Part shown: positions 1-11,515 of the stretch, one piece after another | How positions within the stretch are numbered: the first letter of the stretch is position 1 | Layout: every line of letters starts with the position of its first letter | Assembly (NCBI GenBank): GCA_027625915.1 | Contig: JANTQA010000060.1 | Span: 3,224,001 to 3,288,000 of the forward strand | Origin: Anaeramoeba flamelloides | Lineage: Eukaryota; Metamonada; Anaeramoebidae | Length of the DNA: 64,000 nt | Reading direction: 5' to 3' | Position numbers and translations under genes: made by a program | Notes under the pieces: model-generated | The model's input: the letters and a program-made list of their open reading frames with translations, nothing else | Told to the model about the DNA's origin: nothing | Database searches by the model: none

Positions 1-295
1 AATTTTTTCAGCTTGAGCTTCTTGTGGAAATAATACAATAATATAAAGAATAAAATAAACTCTATTTCAAAATCATTCGCCCATTAAAAATCAAATTTTA
101 AAGAAAAATATTTTTAATAATTGAGGTTATCTATTATAATATAAAAATTTCTATTTTAATATTCAATACTATACTAAAGAGATATTTATTTTTTGTCTAA
201 AAATAAAAGTAAAAAAATAAAAAAAAACTTTTAAAAAAAATTGGGACATTTAATTTAAAATAAGCATTATAGAAAAAATAGAAAATTTAAAAAAA

Positions 296-437
296 TTAGT
301 AAAACCCATTTATCAATTCTCCTTCCATTTGAATAACTAAATCTAATCTCTTTTTCATATTTGATTCCATTTTTTTCATTAATTCATCTGTTAGTGCTTG
401 CCAATTTTTCGTTTTCATTTTCCATTTTAACAAAACA
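296..437 (-). CDS. Last exon of an unknown gene
   Basis: On the minus strand an acceptor (CAG at 438-440) opens a 47-codon frame that ends in TAA at 296-298. The peptide is hydrophilic and helical: residues run VLLKWKMKTKNWQALTDELM, then a K/E/M-rich helix, ending in EGELINGFY. Its codon use and higher G+C differ from the surrounding A/T runs. The exon begins one base into a codon, so an upstream exon must supply two bases; I could not find it between 442 and 5250. The coil-forming composition suggests a structural or complex subunit, but I recognise no family. Seen: open frame and acceptor. Inferred: that it is a 3' exon rather than a fossil. Confidence 0.4.
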
Positions 438-912
438 CTGTAGAAAAAATAAATAGGAGAAAAAATGATTTATTTTATTTTTTCATTGTGAAGGGAAAAA
501 CTTCAAAACCATACAAAAGCAATTCAAAATTTAAATGTATATTAGGCCATTTATTAAGAAATTTTGTTTATTTTGAGAGTTTGGTTTAGTTGTATTATTT
601 CCTATACCAGAAAGGAAAAATATATTTTGAAAGTAATTCGAAGACTTTTTCAAAAAATAAAAAAAAAAAAAACAACAAATGAAACGAAAAAAACATGTAA
701 AACAATTGAAAAAAGGAGATTTTATAAGCTTAATGTGATTTTAAAATAAAAAATTGGAAAACTTACGATATATATATATATATATATTATCTAACTTTTA
801 AATTGAATTTAAAAAATTCTGATTACAAAGAATATGAAATGAAAAAGTATTGTTGTTTACTATTAATATTTATTCATTCCAAACTTAAATAATTAATAAA
901 AAAAAATAACTA

Positions 913-1109
913 CAGTGAGTTTCACTTTTAAGGCACAAACTTTCAAAGAAATTTAAGGCACAAAAAAAATCTCAAATTAAAGCACAAAATTCAGCTTCTA
1001 GTAAAATAAATTGTAAAAAGTAAAATTCCAAAAAATTGTGCTTTAATTTGAGATTTTGTTGTGCCTTAAATTTCGTTGAAAGTTTGTGCCTTAAAAGTGA
1101 AACTGACTG
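913..1109. mobile_element. Palindromic CAGT-ended MITE, copy 1 (TA target)
   Basis: A 197-bp near-perfect foldback. It begins CAGTGAGTTTCACTTTTAAG after a TA and ends with the inverted form (...GAAACTGACTG) before TA. Each arm carries 'aaggcacaaac' and 'tttaaggcac' boxes. Flanking TA and the CAGT end are typical of Tc1/mariner-derived MITEs. Related copies lie at 30847-31036, 31659-31854, 37292-37487, 43990-44189, 44679-44875 and 54649-54841. No coding capacity. Confidence 0.8.
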
Positions 1110-1960
1110 TATTTGAAAAATATACATAGACATAAAGTATGGATATTAATAATCTAATATCATATCGAGTTTGAGGAAATACAAACAATTTACCATTATT
1201 GAAAATATTAATGTGGGCAAATATTAATAAAAAAAAAAAGATTGTTTGAATAGCTTTAAGAAATTAAAACATTGGAAATTAAAATATCTTCTACTGTTAC
1301 TTTATTTGTAAAACAATGAAAAATACATCAATGTGAGGCAGAATTTTTTTATTTTCATTTTCTTAAATATATGGTTTTTTTATAAATATTTTGTTTTTAT
1401 TAAATTGTATTAAGCTCGGGAAATTTTTTATATCGAATCTTGAAATAAATCTGAGAATTTACTAATAAATCAGATACGAGAAGGGATTAATTTCAAATAA
1501 ATTTTACATGATTATAATAACAAGTAAATATCATCTTTAAAAATAAACTTTCTGAAATCAAAAATAAAAAAAAAACATTAAACCAAAGTAAATTTTAGTT
1601 TAGATGATTTATCTTAATTTTTATATGATTAGAAGTAGATAATTTTACCTTAAATTTCTTTGTTCATTTTTTTTATTATTATTTTACAAAAGTTTTTTTT
1701 TCCAATACTTTTAGAAAATACCTCTTTTCAAATATTATTGATCTTAATAAGTATAAATAAAGAATATATTTGAAAGATTTTAAATTGAGGGTTGAATTTT
1801 CGGAAAAAAATTACAAATATAAAGGTCCAAACTCAAAGAAAAAGAAAATCTGTTAATAAAAAAATAAAACTAAAATTATCATTCTTTTAGTTTTTATAAT
1901 TTCGAGTAAAAAAATAATTTTCAAATCAAACAAAATTTTGAAAAAAAACCCTTAAAAAAG

Positions 1961-1962
<2 letters not shown>

Positions 1963-1992
<30 letters not shown>
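1963..1992. repeat. (TA)n microsatellite
   Basis: About 15 uninterrupted TA units. Shorter runs of the same kind lie near 770-788, 10016-10039 and 50181-50210. Confidence 0.95.
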
Positions 1993-1996
<4 letters not shown>

Positions 1997-2031
1997 TCGG
2001 GTAGCCAGTTCCAACTCTGAGAGTAGTATAC

Positions 2032-2107
2032 AGGTTTTTTTTTAATTCAAAAGAAGTTGAGCAAAATCAAAGATTTAACTCTATTCTTTTAAATAAAAAA
2101 AAAACCT
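2032..2107. repeat. Foldback hairpin, copy 1
   Basis: An imperfect inverted repeat of about 36-bp arms around a 3-bp loop (AAATC-AAA-GATTT core). It is followed by 'cctaacaacagaggaa', which recurs in altered form after the hairpin at 2215-2289, so the two are related copies. A weaker relative lies near 31990-32100. Confidence 0.6.
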
Positions 2108-2214
2108 AACAACAGAGGAATACCAATTATTAATTATGGATTGTGAAATTTTTATCTATAATCGATAATCTTTCTATCGGGTTTTTGTTCCTCCTGTGTA
2201 TTCTGGGAAGTGTC

Positions 2215-2289
2215 TAGGTTTTCCAGAATTAGAAAGAATTTAGTAAAATCAAGGATTTTACTCAATTCTTTCAAATCCTGGAAAACCTA
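2215..2289. repeat. Foldback hairpin, copy 2
   Basis: Arms beginning TAGGTTTTCCAG and ending with the inverted CTGGAAAACCTA; about 32 of 36 positions pair by eye around the loop AAG. The flanks (…ctcctgtg / cgacagcgga) partly match those of the first hairpin, suggesting a small repeat family rather than chance. Confidence 0.7.
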
Positions 2290-2559
2290 ACGACAGCGGA
2301 TAGTTTCTATTTGGTCTTTAAAAATGATAATATTATTTTTATACATATTTTAATTATTTTTTTCTTCTCTTTTTTTTATTTGATAAATTTTCTTTAATTA
2401 CTCCCTTCTCTAAATAAATAAATAAATCAAACAAAATTTTCGATAAATTCATGTTTATAAAGAGTTAGTTAAAGAATATCATATTTTCTTTCACCAAATC
2501 CGAATTAAATGAATCTAATAAAAATCGAAATTTAAATTGATCCTAGAAATTCTTTTGAA

Positions 2560-3717
2560 TAAAAATCAAAAGTTTTTCATAAAGAATTAAAAAAAAACGA
2601 GTCAAGTAATTTTACAGCTATTTCCCGAAATGTATTATAGTTTTAAAGAATTTATTCCCTTTTTCTCATTTTAAAAAGCCAAAAAACACAAAAAATGTTT
2701 GAATTATTTAAAAAAAAATATTTTCTTTGAAAGATGATTGAATTCTTATTGCCTGTAAAGGAAGTTTAAAAAATTACATTTTTAAAATAAAACCAACTGT
2801 GCTTTGAAATAACTTGGATATAAAAAATCTACTTAATATCAAAAAAAAAATACGATAACTTGTTAAAACTTGAAAAAATAATTAAAAATAATATAAATAA
2901 AAAAACAGAACAAATCATTTTTTTTTTCATTTGGTTAAACAAAAAAATACCTGAAAAAAAAATCAATTCATCAAATTATTAAATCCCACAAAATACTTTT
3001 TTAAAACCTTAAAATTCAAATTTTAACCTAATAAAATTAATTTTTAATTTGATTATTGTTATTTAATAATTAATACCACAATCTTAATTATTTCTGTGTG
3101 ATAGAATTAACCCAAAGATTAAATTTATCAATATACTATACAATTACTTCTCAATTTTTTGAAATATTTTCAAACAAATAAAATTAATTCAAATAAATAA
3201 TTCCAATAAAAAAAATAATAGATATTCTCAAATAACTGATTTTAATACAAATATTTCCTTATTTATACTCTAAATATTTGAAAGGGGATATTATCTAACC
3301 ATTTACATTGCAGGAAATTTGATAAATATTTGTAAATAAAATAGATGATCAATTTTTTCAAAATCTTCAAGGATACACTAACTTAGTTTATTTTAATTGT
3401 ATTTTAAAAATAAAATTAAAGGTTCAATTTTATAAATTAATACAAACTCTCAGAAAATACTTAAAACGAATTAGCCCTCAAATAAAAAATGTTTTGCAAA
3501 TTTTTCTTTTTTTGTTCTATCCAAAAATCAAACCAAAAAAAAAGGATCAGATCTTTTGACTGAAAATAAAATTGATAAAAATTAACTTCCTATAAAAATG
3601 ATAACTCGTTACTCTAAAGTTGATAAATGCAGTTTCATATCAGGGTTTAATTTCTCGTTATGTAAATAATTACATTAGTATCTTTGGGTAAAAAAATAAA
3701 TAAGTGTTACTAGTCCA
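2560..3717 (-). repeat. Dispersed repeat family B, copy A (inverted)
   Basis: Aligns in reverse with 15151-16270 and 53855-55380 over about 1.1 kb. Shared blocks include 'actagtaacacttat', 'aaaagatctgatcctttttt' and 'ttaagtagattttttat'. The family end reads GGGACTAGTAACAC next to TTAA, so it is probably a TTAA-inserting DNA element of the same type as 57363-57535. Here the end abuts the TTAA of the next element (3718-3721). No intact protein is visible. Confidence 0.65.
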
Positions 3718-3721
3718 TTAA

Positions 3722-5246
3722 GGTTTACAATCCTCTGAAATTCAAAAAAAATATAATCTTATATCAGATGGTGGTGAGTTGCTAATTTGGTTCTTAACTG
3801 ACTGATCTTGAGTTTGGTATGGCTTTTATTATTGGTTCAAAAAGGCTATTTTTGTCAATTTAATTTTTTTTTTTTCCGAAATCCGATTTGAAGAATTTAA
3901 GACTAATTGATTGGGGGTATTTAAGAATAAATTTGGATATGTGGGTTATCAATCGAAATTTTTATTTTTGTTTGGTTTTTACAAGATCTTTTAAACAAAA
4001 GTTTTTTTTTTTTTTACTATTGTTAAAATAAAGCTTGCAGAAAAGTTTAATCTGTGTTTCAAAAAAAAAGCTTGTTTTTTTCTTATAGAAGACCTATACA
4101 TCAACCGATCAAAAAAAACCAACAATAAACCCTAATTAAATATAGTATTGGTTTCTTAAAGTTCTAATATTCAAATCAAAATTCGAAAAATGAAGGATCA
4201 AATTGGACTTTATATCTCAAAAAATAGAGTAAATTTTTTAGAATTTGTTTTTATAAAAAAAAACAAAAAAAAATTCAAAATGATTGAGAATATTATGGAA
4301 AATTTTTGACTAATTACATTAATAATTTAAATTTTACAGAAAATATCAAGGAGTTTACTTTCAAAATTGATTTGAACTTAGGAACTGTTAATTGTAAAAT
4401 AAAAAGATCGAGATTTTCATTCTGCTTTGTAAAAAAATCACATTCAAAAATTAAAACAAACCATCAAAGTCCCCAATTCTATAAGAGAAAATTGATAATT
4501 TAAATTGATTTATGAAATTAAAAAAATGTAATTTTATAGGATTTCAAATACCTTTTTTTGGAAAACTGAATGAAAATTTTGTTCCATTTATTTTACAACA
4601 AATAGTACACTATTGGGTAATTAATTGAATGTTGCATTGGAACAAGAAGAAAAAAAAGCATCGAATATATTTCGAAACACTGAATATAGTCGTTTGGCAT
4701 GCATGATATTGATCACTGTATTTAATTGAGTAAAAGTGAAATATAAAATTTCAATCAATTAATACAAAAACATAAATCAATTTTCATTTATTAAATACCC
4801 ACCAATCTATTGATTTTACACTCTCAAATTTCTGGTTTTGGTAAAAAAAAAAATAATAGTAGTATTTCCAAATAAAAAATGAAAATTTTTAGTTCACTTT
4901 CCATAATATTTTTCGAGTTTATAAGTTGAAATAAAACCAAAGATCTTAACAACATGGTTTAAAAATGATATTTTTAGACAAGAAATTAAACTTCCTTTGT
5001 TAACATTAAGACAAAATTTTTACTCTGCTAATTTGATTGTAACAGTTATAATTAATACTCATTTTGGAAATTGAAATAAAAATTTTCATTTATTAAAAGG
5101 AAAATAAGAGTATTGACAAAAATCGACAAATTAACCAATATTAAAATCCATACCAAGTCTACAATCGATCGGCTAAGAACCAAATTAACAAGTCGCCACA
5201 TCCGGCATAAGATAATCTTTTTTCAAATATCAGAGGATTGTAAACC
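3722..5246. mobile_element. TTAA-flanked inverted-repeat element (GGTTTACAATCC ends)
   Basis: TTAA at 3718-3721 and 5247-5250 bound a 1.5-kb element with ends GGTTTACAATCCTCTGA / TCAGAGGATTGTAAACC. Subterminal blocks ('cttggtatgg', 'aggttctta' type) also match between the two ends. TTAA duplication is the hallmark of piggyBac-like transposons and their MITEs; no transposase frame is seen, so it is non-autonomous. Shorter relatives: 39496-40045 and 57540-57691. A further MITE sits inside at 4863-5106. Confidence 0.7.
4863..5106. mobile_element. Nested ~245-bp MITE, left copy
   Basis: Element with ends TATTTCC.. / ..GGAAAATA and inner inverted repeats 'aatgaaaattttt' / 'aaaattttcatt'. It interrupts the inverted repeat of the host TTAA element; the plain versions at 3722 and 39496 lack it. 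It is almost identical, in inverse orientation, to 6171-6415, and a diverged copy lies at 43154-43393. Confidence 0.65.
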
Positions 5247-5298
5247 TTAACGACTTTCAAACAATCAAGAAAAAAAAAATACAATCGAGAAAAGTTCA

Positions 5299-5931
5299 TT
5301 AAATATTGTATTTTATCATGTTGTGTATGTCTGATTCTCTTTTTGTAAAAGCAAGAGAAAACAAATAAGAAGCAAAAATACCCAAAACCATTATTGGATA
5401 AAAAAGAGCAAATTTCGCACGAAGATTTCTTGTGATAAGTGCGAACTTTTCAAGATAAAACCAAGCCTGGATCGAATAATACATCACCCTCCCAGCAATG
5501 GGGTCATACTTGTTGATAGCTTCGTCATGAGCAGATCTTCTAGTGGTGTTAAATAAGCCAGATTGCCTTTCTTCAAAGGAATATTTTTGATAAGTTTTTT
5601 GTTTGTAGGATGCAGTTTTCCCCTTGATCACGAGCTTGAAATAAACAAAGGAAATAAAAAGTATTAACAAAATTGTTAGTGCAAGAAGTAAAGTCTTGGA
5701 GATAAATCCAAAAACCAACCCAAAATACCATCCAATTTGGAAACTGATGCTCAAAATAAAGAAATTGTCATCATAATATTCTAAAAGTAAGTACAAAACA
5801 CATGAAACAATGAAGAATAGCAAAGAAAAGAGGATAGAGACCAGTAAATTAATCATAATCGAAATAAATTTGTTTTTGGAAATCAACTCTTTTGAAGAAA
5901 AAATGAAAAAGTTTTCGATTAAAGAACACAA
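5299..5931 (-). CDS. Four-span membrane protein of unknown family
   Basis: A frame of 210 codons on the minus strand. It opens with TTG rather than ATG; the first internal Met comes after about 25 residues (MINLLVSILFSLLFF). Predicted membrane spans lie at about 26-48, 55-75, 80-100 and 180-200, with a 75-residue hydrophilic loop (KTASYKQKTYQKYS...NKYDPIAGR) before the last. Upstream, a pyrimidine-rich tract ends in TTTTTTTAG and could be a splice acceptor; an ATG frame (MASLKNHVF...) starts just before it in another frame, so the 5' end is unresolved. The gene lies exactly between two inverted element copies (left arm ends 5246, right arm starts 6030), which suggests capture by, or insertion of, mobile DNA around it. 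No family recognised. The frame looks intact. Confidence 0.6.
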   Translation of the reverse strand: MCSLIENFFIFSSKELISKNKFISIMINLLVSILFSLLFFIVSCVLYLLLEYYDDNFFILSISFQIGWYFGLVFGFISKTLLLALTILLILFISFVYFKLVIKGKTASYKQKTYQKYSFEERQSGLFNTTRRSAHDEAINKYDPIAGRVMYYSIQAWFYLEKFALITRNLRAKFALFYPIMVLGIFASYLFSLAFTKRESDIHNMIKYNI

Positions 5932-6029
5932 AGAATTTAATGATTTTGAAAAAAGTATTCTCTAAAAAAAGAAAAACATGATTTTTCAGTGAAGCCATTT
6001 CTATAAAACCAAAAACTAATTTCAATTAA

Positions 6030-6540
6030 GGTTTTCAATCCTCTCAAATTTGTAAAAAATTACTAAACAATATTTTGTGTGTTGAATTGCTAATTAGGTT
6101 CTTAACTTACGATTCTAGACTTGGTATGGATTTTAAGAGTGGTTCAAAAGTTAATTTTGGTCAATACTCTTATTTTCCTTTTAATAAATGAAAATTTTTG
6201 TTTCAATTTCCAAAAATGAGTATTAATTATTACTGTTACAATCAAATTAGCAGAGTAAAAATTTTGTCTTAATGTTAACAAAGGAAGTTTAATTTCTTGT
6301 CTAAAAATATCATTTTTAAACCATGTTGTTAAGATCTTTGGTTTTATTTCAACTTATAAACTCGAAAAATATTATGGAAAGTGAACTAAAAATTTTCATT
6401 TTTTAATAGGGGAAATAATACTATTATTTTTTTTTTTACCAAAATCTAAAATTTGAGAGTCTAAGATCAATAGTATGGTGGGTACTTTATGAGTGAATTT
6501 TGGTTTATAGGGTTATCAATTGATTGAAGTTTATATTTGA
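6030..6540. mobile_element. Inverted copy of the TTAA element end, right of the membrane gene
   Basis: TTAA at 6026-6029, then GGTTTTCAATCCTCTCAAATT, which mirrors the right end of the element at 3722-5246. The match runs in inverse orientation for about 450 bp, including the nested MITE. The outer 130 bp have diverged, while the nested MITE part is nearly identical. A degenerate opposite end may be at about 9660-9774. Confidence 0.65.
6171..6415. mobile_element. Nested ~245-bp MITE, right copy
   Basis: Mirror image of 4863-5106. Shared blocks include 'caaattagcagagtaaaaat' and 'aaaccatgttgttaagatct'. By eye it differs from the left copy at only a few positions, far fewer than the flanking inverted-repeat ends do. 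Confidence 0.65.
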
Positions 6541-7469
6541 CTTTTTGCTCAAATAACTCAAAAAAAAAATAATTTAAATTTTTTAAAAGAGCCAAATAAA
6601 AGATAAATTTATAAAAATTTCAATTGAAAACACACAAATCACCTTTTTTATTCTTTAATTTCTAATCTATTAATATTACACTAACAAATTCAGATTTCAG
6701 AATATAATATAAATAAATGGAAAAAATTACCTCTTTATTATTTGTATTTTCAAGGTGATGGGCATTAATTTCTACATATAGAACTTGGGTTTGTTTGAAT
6801 TTAAAAGAATTGTATAAAATATTTAATTTTACTTGATACGTTTGGGTGTAAAAAAAGTGTTGTAAGTTTTCTTTTTATTCAGAAAATCAATAGATTTTCG
6901 TTAGGTTTTTTTGAGTTTGCTATTTATTTGGAAAATTATATATATTTGAACAATAAAACAGAAAAACCTCAAAAAAAAAAAGGAAGTTAGATTTTTTTTG
7001 ATTTTTATTGATTGGTAAAATCAATAGAGTTTTGAAAAAAACACAGAAAACCTCAAGAAATCAACAGTTATATTGACTACAATTTAAAAGAATTGACTTT
7101 GATATTTGATTTTTCGCTGTTCCTTGATAATTCTTAAAAAATGAAGTTTTTTTTTTTTTAGTCTGTTTATTTTGATTAAAAAATTGATTAATTTTTGAAA
7201 TAATTATAAAAAAAAAGAAAAAAAAAAAAAAACTGGCACCCCACAACACATTATAACATTTCACAGCACCTTTCTTATTTCCATATTTCTATTTAAAAAT
7301 TCTAATAATGATTCATAATTTTCTTTATCATTAACAAACTATAAGATAAATAATTTTTCCAAATTTTGAATAATAATAATATAAACATTTTTCAGTCAAA
7401 TGGGACCAATTTTTATAAAAAAAGAAATAGAACATATTTGAAGAAATTTATTCATTATTATTGAAAAAA

Positions 7470-7965
7470 TAAATTTTCAATTTATAGATCAAAATCATTT
7501 TTTATCATATTGGAAATTTTTTTTTTTTTTCACTTTTTTTTTATTTTTTTATCATTTTTTTTTATTTTTTTTCTAATCAATTTTTTTTTTTAAAAAAAGT
7601 CAATTTGAAAAAAAAAAAATGATTGAAACTCCAAATTAACTAACAGGAAAACAAGGTTTTAGATTTTCTTTTAAGATTCAATTTACTTACAATTAAAAAA
7701 TCTAATAGTCTATCATTTTAATTTACAAAAGAAATTGGGAAATTTTACACAAGACATTCCAATGAAAGGGGCCGAAAAATTTTTTTAAAATATTTTTTGA
7801 TTTAAATTTCTCGTTTTTCAGATATTTTTTTTCTGAATATCATCCCGAATCCCAATTTTCTTATTTCTCTTAATTTTTAACTATTGTATAGTTTGGTTGA
7901 TTCTTAAAAAAATGAATTTTTCATTTTTGTTTCAGTTTTTTTTGAGTGAAATGGACTTTATTATT
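7470..7965 (+). repeat. Dispersed repeat family C, copy 1
   Basis: Aligns in the same orientation with 38080-38545. Shared blocks are 'tagatcaaaa.catttttt', 'ctccaaattaactaacagga' / 'ctccaaattggcacacagga', and 'gaatttttcatttttg'. Long A/T runs fill the rest. Nature unknown; no coding frame and no clear ends. Confidence 0.55.
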
Positions 7966-8939
7966 TATAACTTGTTTATTATTTTTGTTTGGATTAATCC
8001 TTTAATCCAAAATTTTCGGTTTATTTTGAAAGGCAGGAAGTCGCAAAGAAAATGATAGATATCTTCAATAATTTTTCCTTTTCAAGGATTATTTCAGAAG
8101 TTGACAAAACGTAATTTTGAATTAGCCTTCTCATTAACAGGAGAATATTTGTTTAGATTATTTATAAAATTTCGTAATTTTAAAATAAAATTCAGATTTT
8201 AGATTTTTGATCATTTTTGGTTTTTAAGTTTTTTTTAATTTTTCGCAATGAATCTTTTTTTTTGTATTCTCTGTTTATTTCTTTAATTAAAATAAAAACC
8301 CATTAGATTTACTTTAGTTTTCTGTTGTTTTGGAAAATTGATATATTTTAAAAATAAAAAAGTAAACTTCGTGAAAACTTATGTACTGGTGGAACTCAAT
8401 GATACTCTACAGCACTTGAAGATATGAATTTTTATTATTTATTATTCTGATATATAATAATTTAAAATATACTTTATCCATCCACCCAAAACTATTCATT
8501 ATTAACTTTTGTATAAAATTATTTAGATTTACATATAATATTTTTTTATTTTCTATTTCCAAATTAATGTGTTCATTATCTTTTTTTTTTAATTTTTTAA
8601 TTAAATTGAAATATGTTCAAACTCCTAAAATTTTTAATTTTTTATTTTTTTTTAAGTTTATAGATTGTTTTGTCTATTGGGATTCCGACTTGGTTTATTT
8701 TGGATTCAGCTTTTTCAATTATTTGAGAGCATCTGTATTTATTTTTTTTTTAATAAAATTTTACTTATATATATATAAAAACATAAATTAAGTTGAAATC
8801 AATATGAATCAAATTAAAAATAACAAAACTTTTTTTCGAATATTCTGACTCTCCTCCAATAATAAATTGAAAAAAAATTATCCTTTAGTATTGAAGAACA
8901 ATAAATAACTAAATCTGATTTTTAATTCACTTTTAAGCT

Positions 8940-9430
8940 CTTTTAAATATATAAAGGCTTGATATTTTAAAAATTAAAAAAAAATCAAACCAAAAACTTT
9001 AAAAAAAAAGTGAGTCACAATTTTTGAAATAAGAATTCCCGATTTTTTATTTACTGAACTTTTACTGAAAAACATTTGAACAACTAGATTTTTTATGAAT
9101 AATTAAATTCATTTTAAAAGGCATTACATAGTCACAATTTTAATAGTGATTATTGGTCTTTTTATAGATCTTTTTTTTTTTTTTCATATAATCTAGTTTT
9201 TTTTAAAAAAAAAAAAAAGAAAGAAAAAGAAAAACAAAAAGAAAAGAAAAACAAAAATTTGAAAAAGCAAAACTAAAATTTGCAAAAACAAAATTTGCCA
9301 AATTAGAAAAAATGATTCTGATCCAAAAATTTGAAAATATTTTTTTTGTTAAGAATTCTGGAATAAACCCTCCAAACAGCTTCCCAAAACATTATATAGT
9401 GAGTCAAAATTTTTGAAAAATAGTTTAGTT
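8940..9430 (+). repeat. Dispersed repeat family D, copy 1
   Basis: Aligns with 23720-24210. Shared blocks are 'gaaagaaaaagaaaaacaaa', 'ttagaaaaaatgattctgat' and 'aaaccct.caaa.c..cttcc'. Both copies have a long T-run followed by an A/G-rich strand, which may be a degraded tail. No protein is seen. Confidence 0.55.
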
Positions 9431-9659
9431 TATGTGATAATTTGCAAATGTGTATTTATTTAAACATTAGTTTTTTATCCATTTTATCTCTTTTTTTTAA
9501 TTAAAAACTAGTTTTATTCTTTAAAAAAAATCTTGGACCTTTTATAGTATTTTCATAATATTATCCTTAATCTAATCAAATTAATAAATATTTTATTTCA
9601 GATAAATTTTATTTTATTTTAATGTTTTATCAATATTTGGGTTGAAAAAATTGTGTTTG

Positions 9660-9774
9660 AAATACTTTCATTATTTATATCAAGTTGAATACTCATCAGC
9701 TAAGAATTGAAATAATATTATACCTCAGTCTATAAAAAATAATATTTTTTTCCAAATATCAGTTATTGTCAACC
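9660..9774. mobile_element. Possible degenerate end of a GGTTTACAATCC-type element
   Basis: The tail 'atcagctaagaattgaaat...ccaaatatcagttattgtcaacctta' resembles the right end at 5160-5250 ('cggctaagaacc...caaatatcagaggattgtaaacctta'). It could close the element that starts at 6030. It is too diverged to be sure. Confidence 0.35.
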
Positions 9775-9779
9775 TTATG

Positions 9780-11515
9780 ATACTATTATTTTCTAACAAT
9801 TTAATGAAATCCTACTAAGATCTTCAAAAACATTTTTTTTTAAGTTATCAGTATTTTGGTAAATAAAATTGATGAGTTGACTTCATCTAAACAATTTATT
9901 AATTTGAGTCTATTTTTTAAATTCTAAAATTCATTGTTTCCTTTATAAATACAAAAATAATTTAACTAATTCTTTTTATTAACAATTAAGTTTATTTGTG
10001 AAAATTTTTTAACCTATATATATATATATATATATATATGTTGAAAAGATTTGATTTTTTTTACGAAAATTATTTGGTTATTATTTTTAATTATTAATTT
10101 TTCAATTTAAATCTCAAATAAAAAAAAAATAATTGGGATATATGTGCAGTAATAATTTTCGAAAAAAATTGTATATAATTTAAACAAAATTTTATTAATG
10201 AAATTGAAATCTAGCAACTAAAAATTCATTTACTCATTTTCATCAAATGTAAAAAGTAATTTTTCACATTTCCAAACAAATAAAAGAATATCAAAAAACG
10301 CAACAAAAAAATTGAACTGATTGCTTACCCTTATCGACAAGAATATTTATCTAAATTTGAATCATTTTTGTATAAAAAAAAAAAAATATTTTGAATATTG
10401 AGAAAATAACTACCCAATCCTCCAAGAAAAATTTGATTTGAAAAATCAACTTCCATCTTAACACAAATACACTGTTTATCAGAAAATTTTGAAATGGTTA
10501 TAAAAGTTTAAATGGTTATAACTATCTTACCTAAAACAATATAAAATTTTTTAAATATGTGGAATAAATCATTTTTTTTTTTGGTTAGCCAAAAGAATTA
10601 TCTCTTAAAAGTAAAAAAATATTTATATTAATTTCTACAATAAAGACTTGTTATTGTCAAAGAAAGATAATCATAGTAATTAACAGGGTAAATAATTTTC
10701 ATAATGTAAAAAATAAAATGAATTTTATTCTTTTCTTTTTCATAAAAAACAGAAATAAAAATTTGATCTCACTTAAAAAATATTCTTCTCTGGGGTTCCT
10801 TCATGGAGGAAATTTTTTTGACATTTCGCATATACACAATTTGTAATTACAGAATATAACCAATAAAAGATTTTAAAATTTTATTTTTACTTTTGAAAGA
10901 CTGATAACTGAATAATAATCATTTTCAAAAGATCTCCTAGTAAATAAAAATGCTTGAATGCAACAAAATTCTTGTAAAATGAAAAATATCTAAATTTTGA
11001 TTTTTTTTTTTTAAAAAATATTTTGTGTTTGTATAAAGTAGAGAATTGAAAGAAAAGTCTTCAATTACTCTATTTAATCAAATTATATGTTTTTTTAGTC
11101 TTACTTTCGGTTTTTACACATGGTACATATAACAATATAAAAAAAAGATTATTTTGATCAAAGCAGGATTCGGAATCTAAAAACATCTTCGCAAAGCAAC
11201 AGTAAAATAATAAGAAAATATTTGAATTATATAATTAAATATTCTTAATTTAAATATTTACAAATAATAAATAAAGCTAATACAAAAAAAAAAAAAAAAA
11301 AAAAACCAAGTAAAAGTAAGTAATATAATTTATTAGAAATAATAAAATTAATGAAAATAATCATTATTTAAACACATTCTATATTAATTTAAAAAAAAAA
11401 ATAAATATATAAAAATAAAATAATTATTATTTGAATACGAATGTTAATAATTATAGATATCTAGAGATAAATATGGATTGATAGATAGATATAGAAAACT
11501 GGATCTATAAATATC
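9780..11515. other. Gene-free AT-rich stretch
   Basis: Contains a (TA)n run at about 10016-10039 and a poly-A run at about 11282-11304. The poly-A run may mark the downstream region of UTP14. I see no supportable gene or repeat ends here. Confidence 0.5.
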
